Below, piece by piece: positions 23,133 to 31,693 of a stretch of DNA of 41,421 nt. The notes under the pieces were generated by a model, which saw nothing but the letters and a program-made list of their open reading frames with translations, did not search any database and was not told where the DNA came from. Origin of the DNA: Cytophagales bacterium (lineage in GTDB: Bacteria; Bacteroidota; Bacteroidia; Cytophagales; Cyclobacteriaceae); contig JAKSBZ010000020.1 of NCBI GenBank assembly GCA_022360875.1, positions 1 to 41,421 on the forward strand, written 5' to 3'. Within the stretch, counting starts at the first letter, position 1; the number at the start of each line of letters is the position of its first letter. The position numbers and the translations under genes are program-made.

Positions 23133-23639
23133 ATGAAAAAGCAAATTTATCCAAAAGCATTTTCCCATATCGGAATTACCGTTCCCGATTTAGACAAAGC
23201 TATTTCTTTTTATTCCGAAGTTTTCGGCTGGTATCTGCTGATGGGCCCTGAAACCATCACCGAAGAAAAAGAAACCGCCATCGGCCAGATGTGCATTGAT
23301 GTTTTCGGCGAAGGCTGGAAAGAATTCCGCATTGCGCACATGTCCACTTCAGACAGCATCGGCTTTGAAATTTTCGAATTCCCGAACACCCCGAAGACAA
23401 AAGGAGTTTTCGATCCGTATAAAACAGGATTGTTCCACTTCTGTATTCAGGATCCGAAAATTGAAGAACTGGTGGAAAAAGTCGTTGAGGCCGGCGGAAA
23501 ACAACGCATGCCAATCCGCGAATATTACCCTGGAGAAAAGCCCTACAAAATGGTCTATATGGAAGACCCGTTTGGTAATGTTTTTGAAATTTACACACAC
23601 AGCTATGAGCTGACTTATTCGTCGGGAGCGTACGTATAA
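23133..23639 (+). CDS. VOC-superfamily (glyoxalase/bleomycin-resistance fold) protein
   Basis: A 168-residue single-chain protein with the two beta-alpha-beta-beta-beta modules of the vicinal oxygen chelate fold. Four metal ligands are in the expected places: H12 (SHIGI), E79 (GFEIFEF), H102 (LFHFCI) and E152 (NVFEIYTH). The EDPFGN turn before the last ligand is typical of lactoylglutathione-lyase-like proteins. The substrate cannot be inferred. It is the first gene of a closely spaced + strand trio; the next start is 15 bases after its stop. The start ATG is at 23133, with AT-rich upstream sequence and no clear promoter box. Confidence 0.88.
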   Translation: MKKQIYPKAFSHIGITVPDLDKAISFYSEVFGWYLLMGPETITEEKETAIGQMCIDVFGEGWKEFRIAHMSTSDSIGFEIFEFPNTPKTKGVFDPYKTGLFHFCIQDPKIEELVEKVVEAGGKQRMPIREYYPGEKPYKMVYMEDPFGNVFEIYTHSYELTYSSGAYV

Positions 23640-23654
23640 TTTAAAAATGTTCAA

Positions 23655-24704
23655 ATGACATACTCTAACTGGAAAAGCGTTTTCACTGTGATAACGCTTT
23701 TTTTATTTCTCTCCTGCGGAGGAAAAAAGAAAAAAGACATCCTGAATAATTTTCCGGCACTGGAAGATATTGCCTCCAGCCCCCGCCAATGGACGGGAGT
23801 CGGAGTAAGCAAAGAAGGCCGGATTTTCGTTAACTTTCCGCGCTGGTCGGACGATGTGCCAGTTTCTGTTGCAGAAATTGTCGGAGGAAAACCGGTCCCT
23901 TACCCTAACGCCGAATGGAACCGCTACCAGGAAGACAACAAGCATTTCCTGGCCGTCCAGAGCGTGTACGTAGACCGGGAAAACCGGCTGTGGGTGCTTG
24001 ACCCCGCCAACCCGGAATTCCGGGGCGTCGTCAGCCGCGGACCGCGCCTGTTCCGCTTCGATCTGTCGACAAACAAGCTGGTCAAAAGCTACCGTTTTCC
24101 CGAAAAAAGCTATTCCGCCAATTCCTACCTCAATGACGTCCGCATTGACACCGGCCGCCAGTACGCCTTTATTACCGACTCCGGCACGGGAGGACTGCTG
24201 GTGCTTAACCTGATCACCGGCGAAGTCAACAGGGTGCTTGACGGACATTTTTCTGCAATGGCAGAAACAGACTCTCTGAAGTTCGAGAACGGCACAGTCT
24301 GGCGCAACCGGGTACACTCCGACGGAATAGCGCTCTCGCCCGACAACCGCTGGCTCTACTACATTCCGCTGACCGGACATACGCTTTACAGAGTGCCTGT
24401 CGAGTCACTGGTCAACCGGCCCCGCAGCGCCGCCAAACATGTCGAAAAAGTCGGCAAAGTAAAAGCCACCGACGGCATGCTTTTCACAGAAAACAACGAA
24501 CTGCTGCTGGGCGGACTGGAATCAAACAGTATTTACAAACTGGATTCGCTGGGCAATTACAAACTGGTGATACAAGACGACCGCATAGCCTGGGCGGATT
24601 CTTTCGCCGCCGGAAAAGACGGAGAAATCTATTTCACGACTTCCCAGATTCATATTCCCGTGATCAAAAGAGAACAGTATTTTCTTTACAAAATAAATCT
24701 CTAA
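23655..24704 (+). CDS. major royal jelly/yellow-family lipoprotein
   Basis: A 349-residue lipoprotein. The N-terminal hydrophobic segment ends in a lipobox-like LFLSC with C21, followed by GGKKKKD. The rest is a beta-propeller of the MRJP/yellow type. Visible features are WTGVGVSKEGRIFVNFPRW, a VQSVYVDRENRLWVLD blade, YLNDVRIDTGRQYAFITDSG, then HSDGIALSPDNRWLYYIPLTGHTLYRVP and a C-terminal IAWADSFAAGKDGEIYFTTSQ blade. The bacterial members resemble SMP-30/gluconolactonase propellers, but the substrate is unknown. The protein is probably membrane-anchored facing the periplasm or cell surface. It sits 15 bases after the VOC gene and 8 bases before the aconitase gene, indicating co-transcription. 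Confidence 0.85.
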   Translation: MTYSNWKSVFTVITLFLFLSCGGKKKKDILNNFPALEDIASSPRQWTGVGVSKEGRIFVNFPRWSDDVPVSVAEIVGGKPVPYPNAEWNRYQEDNKHFLAVQSVYVDRENRLWVLDPANPEFRGVVSRGPRLFRFDLSTNKLVKSYRFPEKSYSANSYLNDVRIDTGRQYAFITDSGTGGLLVLNLITGEVNRVLDGHFSAMAETDSLKFENGTVWRNRVHSDGIALSPDNRWLYYIPLTGHTLYRVPVESLVNRPRSAAKHVEKVGKVKATDGMLFTENNELLLGGLESNSIYKLDSLGNYKLVIQDDRIAWADSFAAGKDGEIYFTTSQIHIPVIKREQYFLYKINL

Positions 24705-24712
24705 AAAACACT

Positions 24713-26668
24713 ATGGCGCCTCCTCTCAATGTCACGCAAAAACTCATCTCCTCTCATTTGCTCGAAGGCGAACTAAAGGCGGGAACTGAAATAGGCCTCA
24801 AGATAGACCAAGCTTTGCTTCAGGACGCCACAGGCACCTTGGTAATGCTCGAACTCGAGGCAATGGGACTGAAAAGGGTTCAAACTGAAGTTGCGGTTCA
24901 GTACGTTGACCACAACCTGCTGCAGACCGACTTCAAAAACGCCGACGATCACCTGTTTCTCAAATCCGGAGCTCAAAAATTCGGGCTATGGTTCAGCCGA
25001 CCGGGAAACGGCGTAAGCCACCCCGTGCATATGGAGCGCTTCGGCAAGCCCGGCAAAACCCTGCTGGGCTCCGACAGCCACACCTGCGCAGGAGGAAGCC
25101 TGGGCATGCTGGCCATCGGCACGGGAGGCCTTGACGTAGCCATGGCGCTGGCCGGAAAGCCCTATTACGTAAAAATGCCCAAAGTTCTGGGTGTGGAGCT
25201 AAAAGGACAGCTTCCCGACTGGGTAAGCGCAAAAGACGTGGTGCTCGAAATGCTCCGAAGATACAACGTAAAAGGAGGCCGCGGCTTTGTGATTGAATAC
25301 TTCGGCGAAGGGATGAAACATCTGACCGCCATGGACCGGCATGTTATAGCAAATATGGGGACGGAAATGGGCGCCACCTCAACAGTGTTCCCTTCCGACG
25401 AACAAACGCGGAAATTTCTGAAAGCGCAGGGAAGAGAAGAAGACTATGCTGCGCTTGCTGCTGACAGCAGCTGCACCTACGACAAGCTGGAAACCATTGA
25501 CCTGAACCGGCTGGAGCCACTTATCGCCTGCCCGAGCAGCCCTGGCAATGTCGTGAAAGTAAAAGAAGTGGAAGGAATGCCCGTACACCAGTGCGTGATC
25601 GGCTCTTCGGCCAACCCTGGATTAAGGGATTTTTGGGTGGTAAGCCAAATCATCAAAGATCGGACGGCGCACCCACAGGTGTCGCTGGACATCAATCCAA
25701 CCTCCAGGCAACTGATAGAAAACCTTACGGCGCTCGGAGGCTTCCTGCCGATGATCCACGCCGGAGCAAGGTTCCACCAGTCAGGGTGCATGGGTTGCAT
25801 CGGAATGGGACAGGCTCCCGCCACGGGAAAAATCAGCCTGCGCACCATGCCGAGGAATTTCCCGGGCCGCTCAGGCACACTTGACGACCAAGTGTACTTA
25901 TGCAGCCCGGAAACGGCCATAGCCTCGGCCATAACAGGAAAAATCACCAGCCCTGAAAAACTGGAAACCGAACACGGCATATCTTTTCCTCGGTTCAGCA
26001 GCCCCGATGAGGAAATCATCAACACCTCTATGCTGCTTTCTCCTCCCTTGAAAAACGACGGACTAACGCTGGAAAAAGGGCCGAATATCCGCGAGCTTCC
26101 TGAACTGAAATCACTGAAGTCCGATTACGAAGTTCCCGTGCTTCTGAAAATGGACGACAACATCTCAACAGACGAGATCCTTCGCGCCGGTGCGGAAGTG
26201 TTGCCTTTCCGAAGCAACATACCGGAAATCAGCAAATGGACGTACTATATGATCGACAGGAATTTTTATACGCGTTCAGAAAAATGCAGACAAGATTATG
26301 AAGGGTTTGTTGTCGTGGCAGGCGATAATTATGCCCAGGGATCAAGCCGGGAGCATGCGGCGCTGGCTCCGCGGTTTCTTGGTCAAGTGGCGGTAATCGC
26401 TAAAAGCTACGCCCGGATCGGCTGGCAGAACATGGTCAACTTCGGCATTCTCCCTCTGGAATTTGAAAATCCGAAAGACTACGATGAAATCAGCCAGAAC
26501 GACGAAATCATCCTTAAAGGCATACGTGAAGCACTGGAAAATGGAAATAACATTCAGCTCACACTCAAGAAAAACCAGCAAAAAATCCCGGTGAAACACA
26601 GCTTAAGCAGCCGCCAGCTGAAAGTCCTGCTTGCCGGAGGACAGATTAATTATTTTAAAAACAGCTGA
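24713..26668 (+). CDS. aconitate hydratase, short (Aquifex-type) form
   Basis: A 651-residue aconitase-family enzyme, interconverting citrate and isocitrate in the TCA cycle. The [4Fe-4S] ligands are C125 (GSDSHTCAGG), C359 and C362 (SGCMGCIGMG). The C-terminal swivel domain from about residue 475 includes DDNISTDEILRAG, VAGDNYAQGSSREHAA and GWQNMVNFGILPL. The length is shorter than classical AcnA/AcnB and fits the single-chain aconitases related to LeuC-LeuD fusions. A homoaconitase-like or other hydro-lyase specificity cannot be excluded. The ATG at 24713 lies 8 bases after the upstream stop. A bidirectional terminator follows. Confidence 0.88.
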   Translation: MAPPLNVTQKLISSHLLEGELKAGTEIGLKIDQALLQDATGTLVMLELEAMGLKRVQTEVAVQYVDHNLLQTDFKNADDHLFLKSGAQKFGLWFSRPGNGVSHPVHMERFGKPGKTLLGSDSHTCAGGSLGMLAIGTGGLDVAMALAGKPYYVKMPKVLGVELKGQLPDWVSAKDVVLEMLRRYNVKGGRGFVIEYFGEGMKHLTAMDRHVIANMGTEMGATSTVFPSDEQTRKFLKAQGREEDYAALAADSSCTYDKLETIDLNRLEPLIACPSSPGNVVKVKEVEGMPVHQCVIGSSANPGLRDFWVVSQIIKDRTAHPQVSLDINPTSRQLIENLTALGGFLPMIHAGARFHQSGCMGCIGMGQAPATGKISLRTMPRNFPGRSGTLDDQVYLCSPETAIASAITGKITSPEKLETEHGISFPRFSSPDEEIINTSMLLSPPLKNDGLTLEKGPNIRELPELKSLKSDYEVPVLLKMDDNISTDEILRAGAEVLPFRSNIPEISKWTYYMIDRNFYTRSEKCRQDYEGFVVVAGDNYAQGSSREHAALAPRFLGQVAVIAKSYARIGWQNMVNFGILPLEFENPKDYDEISQNDEIILKGIREALENGNNIQLTLKKNQQKIPVKHSLSSRQLKVLLAGGQINYFKNS

Positions 26669-26772
26669 GTTAATTTTAAAAAAACAGCCCCTTCAAATTA
26701 TCGGCAATCCAACTTGGGCACATGCAGAATTACCTTTAACAGGACAACATCCTTTTCCGCTTTCATAAAAAA

Positions 26773-26815
26773 AAAAAGAAAAGACAGCCGAAATCGCCAG
26801 TCTTTTCTTTTTGTG
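26773..26815. terminator. bidirectional terminator between aconitase and folE
   Basis: A 13-bp perfect stem (26773-26785 with 26800-26812) rich in A and T has runs of T on the plus strand and of A on its left side. It can therefore end both the + strand aconitase transcript and the minus-strand folE transcript. The loop is 14 nt. Confidence 0.8.
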
Positions 26816-26903
26816 AATTCTTGAAAGCCATATAGCTCACCCTTTGCAATACCGCCATTCAGCAGCTCTGGCTCTAGAATAATAATTTCATTTTTTTCAG
26901 CAC

Positions 26904-27608
26904 TTATTTTTTTGCGCGAATATGCTCCAAAAACTCATTCTTCACACTCGGATCTTCTTTAAACTTGCCTCCGTAAAAAGAAGTTACCGTCCAGCTGTGC
27001 GTATCATTTACTCCACGCGAAGACACGCACATGTGGTCAGCTTCAACAACAATAGCCACATTTTCCGTATGCAGACTGTCCATCAGGTCCTGAGCAATCT
27101 GTATCGTCATGCGCTCCTGCACCTGCGGGCGCTTGGCATAGTACTGAACCGTACGGTTGATTTTGGACAGCCCCACCACTTTGCCGTTAGGCATGTACGC
27201 CACATGCGCCTTTCCGTAAATCGGCACAAAATGGTGTTCGCAGTTGGAGTGGAACGCAATATCCTTCTCTACCAGCATTTCGCTGTAGGCAAACTTGTTC
27301 TCAAACACCGTCAACTTGGGCTTGTTCGCCGGATTCAAACCGCTGTAGATTTCCTTCACATACATTTTCGCCACGCGATGAGGCGTACCGCTCAAACTTT
27401 CGTCTGTCAGATCCAGCCCTAAGGTTTCCATAATGCCCTTAAAGTGCTTTTCAATCTTCTTAATCTTCTCACCGTCGCTCATATCAAAGGCATCCTCCCG
27501 CATGGGAGTTTGGTAAGAGGTCCCTATGTGCTGATCCCCAATAATCTCAGACGACCTTTCCATGCTCGATCTTGACTCTTCTTCTTTTTTATGCGGGGTA
27601 TTCGACAT
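26904..27608 (-). CDS. folE: GTP cyclohydrolase I
   Basis: Converts GTP to 7,8-dihydroneopterin triphosphate, the first step of folate and tetrahydropterin synthesis. The 234-residue protein has zinc ligands C123, H126 and C194 and the catalytic H125 (NCEHHFVP; DHMCVSSRGV). Substrate-binding segments GLSKINR and QVQERMTIQI are present. The N-terminal ~45 residues are a variable, charged extension. The start is the ATG at 27608, within the last 20 bases of the upstream pterin synthase gene; a longer frame to 27695 would lie wholly inside that gene. The overlap implies coupled translation. Confidence 0.95.
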   Translation of the reverse strand: MSNTPHKKEEESRSSMERSSEIIGDQHIGTSYQTPMREDAFDMSDGEKIKKIEKHFKGIMETLGLDLTDESLSGTPHRVAKMYVKEIYSGLNPANKPKLTVFENKFAYSEMLVEKDIAFHSNCEHHFVPIYGKAHVAYMPNGKVVGLSKINRTVQYYAKRPQVQERMTIQIAQDLMDSLHTENVAIVVEADHMCVSSRGVNDTHSWTVTSFYGGKFKEDPSVKNEFLEHIRAKK

Positions 27609-27996
27609 AATTATTCTCTGTTTCAAATAATCTAACTTGTAATTCCAACTCCTGTCCAACATGTTTTCGCAAAATCTGATAACAAACTTTTGCAATATTT
27701 TCAGCAGTTGGATTCACTTCTTTAAATTCTTCCGTATCCAAATTAAGATTTTTGTGATCAAACCGGTCGGTAACATGCTCCTTAATGAGCTCCTTGAGCC
27801 ACTTAAGATCTACCACAAAGCCGGTAACAGGATCCAGCTCCCCTACCACTTTCACAATCAACACATAATTGTGTCCATGATAATGGGCATTGTTGCATTT
27901 TCCAAAAAGTTTCGCATTCTCTTCATCAGACAAAACGGGATTGTGCAAGCGATGCGCCGCATTGAATCTCGCTCTTCGATAAACAGCTGTTTTCAT
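27589..27996 (-). CDS. 6-pyruvoyl-tetrahydropterin synthase (PTPS-II type; QueD-like fold)
   Basis: A 135-residue T-fold enzyme acting on dihydroneopterin triphosphate, the product of the folE enzyme encoded just downstream. The zinc ligands are H15, H40 and H42, the catalytic residues are C34 and H81, and the substrate-anchoring glutamate is E126. The catalytic Cys is spaced C-x5-HGH (CNNAHYHGHNY). This is the pattern of true PTPS (PTPS-II), whereas QueD has C-x3-HGH. With folE in the same operon this points to tetrahydrobiopterin-type pterin synthesis rather than queuosine, although automatic annotation would call it queD. A sepiapterin reductase is not in the window. Confidence 0.88.
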   Translation of the reverse strand: MKTAVYRRARFNAAHRLHNPVLSDEENAKLFGKCNNAHYHGHNYVLIVKVVGELDPVTGFVVDLKWLKELIKEHVTDRFDHKNLNLDTEEFKEVNPTAENIAKVCYQILRKHVGQELELQVRLFETENNYVEYPA

Positions 27997-28274
27997 GAGC
28001 AGTGGTAATTAGGCATGCGGGCTAAGTTATGAATTTCGTTTATGACATTGAAATTTTCACAAAAAAACTGTAAGACTTTTGTTTATATTAAAAGAATAAA
28101 CCATGATGGGCTAAACCTTTAATCCCGTGCTCCGGCTGCCTTTCTTTTTGACATTCCTGCTCCCGACCAACACGCGCACCTCTCGTGAGGTTCCAGGTCC
28201 ATGGCTTTCTTTTTTTTATCATTCCCCGTAACTTATCAACCGTTTACAGCGACTGCAATCCAAATCAATATTGT

Positions 28275-28901
28275 ATGGAAAAACGCACTATGCTTTTTAT
28301 ACTGTCAATGCTCTTGACACAGCTGTCTTTTTCGCAAAATTCAAAAAAACACTATACCGATGGGCAGCTGAAAAGCCAGGGCGACACCCTGCCCGGCAAC
28401 AGGAAAGAGGGACTTTGGATGTTCTTTTATCCGAACGGAACCATCAGTGCCAGAGAGCACTACCGCAACAACCTGCTGCATGGAAAGGCCGAAAACTACG
28501 ACTTCGACGGAAGACTGATTTCGCAGGAAAACTGGAAAGCAGACCTGCTGAGCGATTCTGCATTTTACTATTACCCCAATGGCCAAATAAAAAAGAAAGG
28601 GCGCTACGAAAACGGGCTTTACGAAGGAATGTGGAAGTTTTATTTCGAAAATGGCCAGCTGGAAAGAAGCCTGGGCTACAAACTGGGATTGCCGGACGGA
28701 CCTTGGCAATTGTTCAGCCGCAAAGGCGTAATGCTGCAAGAAGGAGCATACAAAAACGGACTGGAAGAAGGCGAGTGGAGATTCTTCAGAAACAGCGGTA
28801 AATTGGAATATCAGGGAAATTATCGGAAGGGAAAAAGAATCGGAGAATGGTTTTTTTTCAAGAAAAACGGGAAAAAACAGCCCGTTACCTTTCATGAATA
28901 A
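28275..28901 (+). CDS. secreted MORN-repeat (YwqK-like) protein
   Basis: A 208-residue protein with an N-terminal signal peptide (start MEKRTMLFILSM) and six to seven MORN-type repeats of about 23 residues: YTDGQLKSQG, then FFYPNGTISAREHY, FDGRLISQENW, YYPNGQIKKKGRYENGLYEGMWKFYF, then ENGQLERSLGYKLG, and the FRNSGKLEYQGNYRKGKRIGEW repeat. This resembles the YwqK antitoxin family common in Bacteroidota. There the label antitoxin is a family name and no toxin partner is adjacent here. The ATG at 28275 was chosen because the longer frame from 28185 would put hydrophilic residues before the signal sequence. Probably periplasmic or surface-located. Confidence 0.8.
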   Translation: MEKRTMLFILSMLLTQLSFSQNSKKHYTDGQLKSQGDTLPGNRKEGLWMFFYPNGTISAREHYRNNLLHGKAENYDFDGRLISQENWKADLLSDSAFYYYPNGQIKKKGRYENGLYEGMWKFYFENGQLERSLGYKLGLPDGPWQLFSRKGVMLQEGAYKNGLEEGEWRFFRNSGKLEYQGNYRKGKRIGEWFFFKKNGKKQPVTFHE

Positions 28902-29035
28902 AACAATACGAAGACAGGAACCCCTAAACATTTTTACCAGCTTAACTATTTTAGTTAATAATTATTTTTTTACAAGAAAAATAGTACAAAACAATAAAAC
29001 TGACATTGGTCATGTAATAATCTTTTTAAGCCATC

Positions 29036-29043
29036 TACCTTTG
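29036..29043 (+). promoter_or_regulatory. -7-like element for a small transcript
   Basis: TACCTTTG fits the -7 consensus TAnnTTTG. A TTG at 29006-29008 is the nearest -33 candidate, but its spacing is about 27 bases, longer than the 19-20 usually seen, so promoter strength is uncertain. Transcription would begin near 29050. Confidence 0.4.
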
Positions 29044-29049
29044 TATCGT

Positions 29050-29194
29050 TACGAAAAGCAATCGCAATTCGTGATAGTGGTAGTTTATGTGGTTATTGTT
29101 TGTATTAGATTTTTTTTATAAGTGCATAGGGGCATTTATAATTTAAAGTTTGATTGTTGATGGGAGCCTTCCGGAATTTTCGGAAGGCTTTTTC
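29050..29194 (+). ncRNA. putative ~145-nt small RNA or leader with a 19-residue peptide
   Basis: Between the -7-like box and the strong terminator lies a compact unit without a normal gene. It contains ATG at 29087 opening 19 hydrophobic codons (MWLLFVLDFFYKCIGAFII, stop at 29144-29146), 18 bases before the terminator hairpin. It could be a small regulatory RNA, a short membrane peptide gene, or an attenuator leader for msrA, which starts 122 bases after the terminator. I recognise no Rfam-type structure. Confidence 0.3.
29164..29194 (+). terminator. strong intrinsic terminator upstream of msrA
   Basis: A 9-bp GC-rich stem (29165-29173 with 29181-29189), a 7-nt loop and a T-run ending at 29193. 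No annotated gene ends immediately before it: the nearest stop is 260 bases upstream. Confidence 0.85.
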
Positions 29195-29316
29195 TTTATC
29201 CCCCCTATACATTTCATAAGAAACAAACCATCTTTTTACACGAAAACATGCTTTCATTTTTCTCTAAAACATTTACCCCGCTTCTTTCGTAAGCTTCCGA
29301 AAAAACTATTGCACAC

Positions 29317-29949
29317 ATGAAAAAAATCTTCTGCCACAGCTTAATGCTGTTTGTTTGCTGCATCTTTTCAAGCCCGCAGTCGTTTAGCTATAGCATGGAA
29401 AAAAAGAAAGCGCAGCTCGACACCGCTACTTTCGGTGCGGGATGCTATTGGTGCGTTGAAGCAATTTTTCAGGAATTGAAAGGCGTAAAGGAAGTGCAGT
29501 CCGGATTCTCGGGAGGAAACACCCCCGATCCTACTTATCGGGAAGTCTGCACAGGCCGGACCGGCTATGCAGAAGTGGTCAATGTTGTTTACAACCCAGC
29601 AACCGTCAGTTTCAAAGAGCTGCTTGAGGTTTTCTGGAAAACCCATAACCCGACAACGCTCAACCGTCAGGGCGCCGACATCGGTTCTCAATACCGTTCG
29701 GTTATTTTTTACCACAACGAGGAGCAAAAAGCACTGGCTGAAAAATACAAGCAGGCACTCAACCGTGAAAACGCTTTCGGCAAACCGGTCGTTACCGAAA
29801 TATCCCCATACCGAAGCTTCTACCCCGCCAAAACCAGCCACCAAGATTACTACGCCAAAAACAAAGACCAACAGTATTGCAGACTGGTCATAAAGCCAAA
29901 ACTGGACAAGTTCCGCAAAGCCTTCGGCTCCAAAATCAAAAACAAATAA
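29317..29949 (+). CDS. msrA: peptide-methionine (S)-S-oxide reductase, exported
   Basis: Repairs oxidised methionine by reducing the S-sulfoxide. The catalytic motif GCYWC has the sulfenic-acid cysteine at C43 and a second cysteine at C46. Other MsrA features are GVKEVQSGFSGG, YREVCTGRTGYAEVV, the GADIGSQYRSVIFY segment and FYPAKTSHQDYY near the C-terminus. The 210-residue protein starts with a hydrophobic segment of signal-peptide type (about 1-25), suggesting an envelope location. A possible methionine start at residue 27 would give a cytosolic form. No msrB is adjacent. Confidence 0.94.
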   Translation: MKKIFCHSLMLFVCCIFSSPQSFSYSMEKKKAQLDTATFGAGCYWCVEAIFQELKGVKEVQSGFSGGNTPDPTYREVCTGRTGYAEVVNVVYNPATVSFKELLEVFWKTHNPTTLNRQGADIGSQYRSVIFYHNEEQKALAEKYKQALNRENAFGKPVVTEISPYRSFYPAKTSHQDYYAKNKDQQYCRLVIKPKLDKFRKAFGSKIKNK

Positions 29950-29973
29950 AACAAACAATGCCCTGCCAACTCT

Positions 29974-30040
29974 AATGCTCATCAATTACCGAAGCGCCTG
30001 CTGTTCGCAGGCTGCTCTTTGGCAAACGAGAGCATTTTTT
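29974..30040 (+). terminator. branched terminator after msrA
   Basis: An outer 7-bp stem (29974-29980 with 30030-30036) encloses an inner 6-bp GC-rich hairpin (29996-30001 with 30007-30012), and a six-base T-run ends at 30040. It lies between msrA and the convergent paralog 4. Confidence 0.55.
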
Positions 30041-30078
30041 CATTTCTAAATGAATGCCCCGCACCGCCGAAACAGCAA

Positions 30079-31587
30079 TCATATTGTGTTCTTATATGGC
30101 TTGAAAAACTCTATAAAAGCTTGGCGGAAATAATCCCAAACCCTGCAAATGAATACATTTGGATCGGAAGTTTCCAGAATAGTGTCCAGTAAAGCCTGAG
30201 CAACCAATTTTGTTCGAATTGCTTGAAACGAGCTCTTTTTTCCATCGAAAAGAAAAGTACCCAGCCTAAGGGTTTCACTTGCGCTTTCCTCAAGCGCCCG
30301 CAATTCCTGAGAAGACAATCCGGTGTATTGAGCGTACGCATAATCCAGCCACTCCATTTCCTCTCGCCTTATTGCCCTGGTCCGGCCTTCTGGCACAAAA
30401 GAAGGCTGTCTGAACCGGGCCATTTTCTCCAGTATTTCGGAAGCATCTTCCGAAACGGCAAACTGCTGAACCTTGCTGTCTTCAGAAGATGTGATGCTTT
30501 TCAGAAATGCGTCAAGCAGACTGCTGTCATAATCGAAAAAATCCGTTTCCCGGACAGGCTCGTAGCTGCGCAGCGGAGACTGCCCGAACCCAACGCCCCT
30601 CATTTTCTTTTCAGTCATCAGCGGCACTTCGTCGTCAAAATAATGGCTGTACGCCTGCTGATAATCCTTCAGCAAACTCAGAATTGAATAACTGTCACTG
30701 AGGGTGTCTACGAATATAATCAAATTGTCCCTGCGCCTATTCAGTTCTGAATAGCTGGTTATCTTGCACAAATGAGTACGCGGAAATGCCTGTTCCATAA
30801 GCACCCGGTCAAACATGAATTTTAAAAGGTGAAAAAAATAATTCGGAGAAGAATTTAAGTAAATCCGGTAGACATAACGCTCCATTGAAGGCCCCGCTTT
30901 TTTTTGATGGTTTTTGATAAAAAGAAAAGTCTCCTCTCTTGCTTTCTCCACATCTGTGTGTCTCAAAAAATCTCTGCCAAAGAATGACATTTTTGACTCT
31001 CCCTGCCAGTACAGCCTAATAAAAGCCGGAGAGTCAATAAACACCTGACTCAACCCCTCTAAATACACCTCAACCGGAAATGAGCTGTTTACCGCCTCCT
31101 TGTTGATACCCTGCGAATACAAATCAGCCATCAGCCTCAACCTTCGCTCCTGATCGCTCAGCAACACTGGCCGCACGTTCGCCCACAAACTGTATAGCCA
31201 GTCCAGCATTTCGAAGAATTCGGGCGGACACGGTGCGTCCTTAAAGCTTCCCCGTGCTTTGAAAAGCCCGCGCGGCAAGCCGATCAGCTCTTCTCCGGCC
31301 GGCAGGCCGCCTTCGGGTTCATGCAAAAAATAATCTTGAGGAGGAAGCTTCTGAACAGCGAATCCTTCCGAAGAATCCAAAGGATAAACATCCAGCAGTA
31401 CGTCAGAAAATACTGGTCGAAACTTGGCCTGCAACAGCCGGCCGGGGCTCCAAAGCCCGGCCAATTCATGATGGCAAGCTAAAGTTTCACGGGATGATAC
31501 AGGCATGCTAACAGGCATAAGAGCCTTTCCCATACGGGAATTGCTGCGCGGCGTTTTCTGTCTGTACTGTTTCCTATGCTGAAACAT
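30079..31587 (-). CDS. HopA1-like putative effector, divergent paralog 4
   Basis: A 502-residue distant relative of the three tandem proteins at 10661-15503. The shared architecture is as follows: a basic N-terminus with LLQAKFRP (Q53, K55, F56), then FLHEPEGGLPAGEELIGLPRGLFKAR, LYSLWANVRPVLLSDQERRL, the HopA1-like YRIYLN, RRRDN, PLMTEKKMRGVGFGQSP and FDYDSSLLDAFL. The C-terminus reads RTKLVAQALLDTIL, DPNVFICRVWDYF and FFKPYKN. The conserved upstream element of paralogs 1-3 is absent, and the N-terminal 45 residues do not align. It is alone on the minus strand between msrA and a small hypothetical gene. Identity to the other copies is clear by motif; effector function is inference. Confidence 0.6.
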   Translation of the reverse strand: MFQHRKQYRQKTPRSNSRMGKALMPVSMPVSSRETLACHHELAGLWSPGRLLQAKFRPVFSDVLLDVYPLDSSEGFAVQKLPPQDYFLHEPEGGLPAGEELIGLPRGLFKARGSFKDAPCPPEFFEMLDWLYSLWANVRPVLLSDQERRLRLMADLYSQGINKEAVNSSFPVEVYLEGLSQVFIDSPAFIRLYWQGESKMSFFGRDFLRHTDVEKAREETFLFIKNHQKKAGPSMERYVYRIYLNSSPNYFFHLLKFMFDRVLMEQAFPRTHLCKITSYSELNRRRDNLIIFVDTLSDSYSILSLLKDYQQAYSHYFDDEVPLMTEKKMRGVGFGQSPLRSYEPVRETDFFDYDSSLLDAFLKSITSSEDSKVQQFAVSEDASEILEKMARFRQPSFVPEGRTRAIRREEMEWLDYAYAQYTGLSSQELRALEESASETLRLGTFLFDGKKSSFQAIRTKLVAQALLDTILETSDPNVFICRVWDYFRQAFIEFFKPYKNTI

Positions 31588-31693
31588 AAATGCACCTGTT
31601 AATTGACGATGAGTGCAATACTGCGAATGCCAGACATTGCTGCCAAAACTGAAAAAACAAGCTTAACTGCATACAGCGCCATTTCCCCTGAAT

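Larger units (their letters stand above)
28902..29316. other. intergenic region before msrA with promoter, short ORF and terminator
   Basis: This 415-base AT-rich gap contains a -7-like TACCTTTG (29036-29043), a possible 19-codon ORF and a strong hairpin terminator (29164-29194). Together these outline a small transcript described separately. The remaining 120 bases before msrA show no clear promoter box. Confidence 0.5.

Noticed and set aside
28894..29121. 75-codon + frame after the MORN protein
   Set aside because: It overlaps the MORN gene end and the promoter-like box, and its sequence is AT-driven low complexity.
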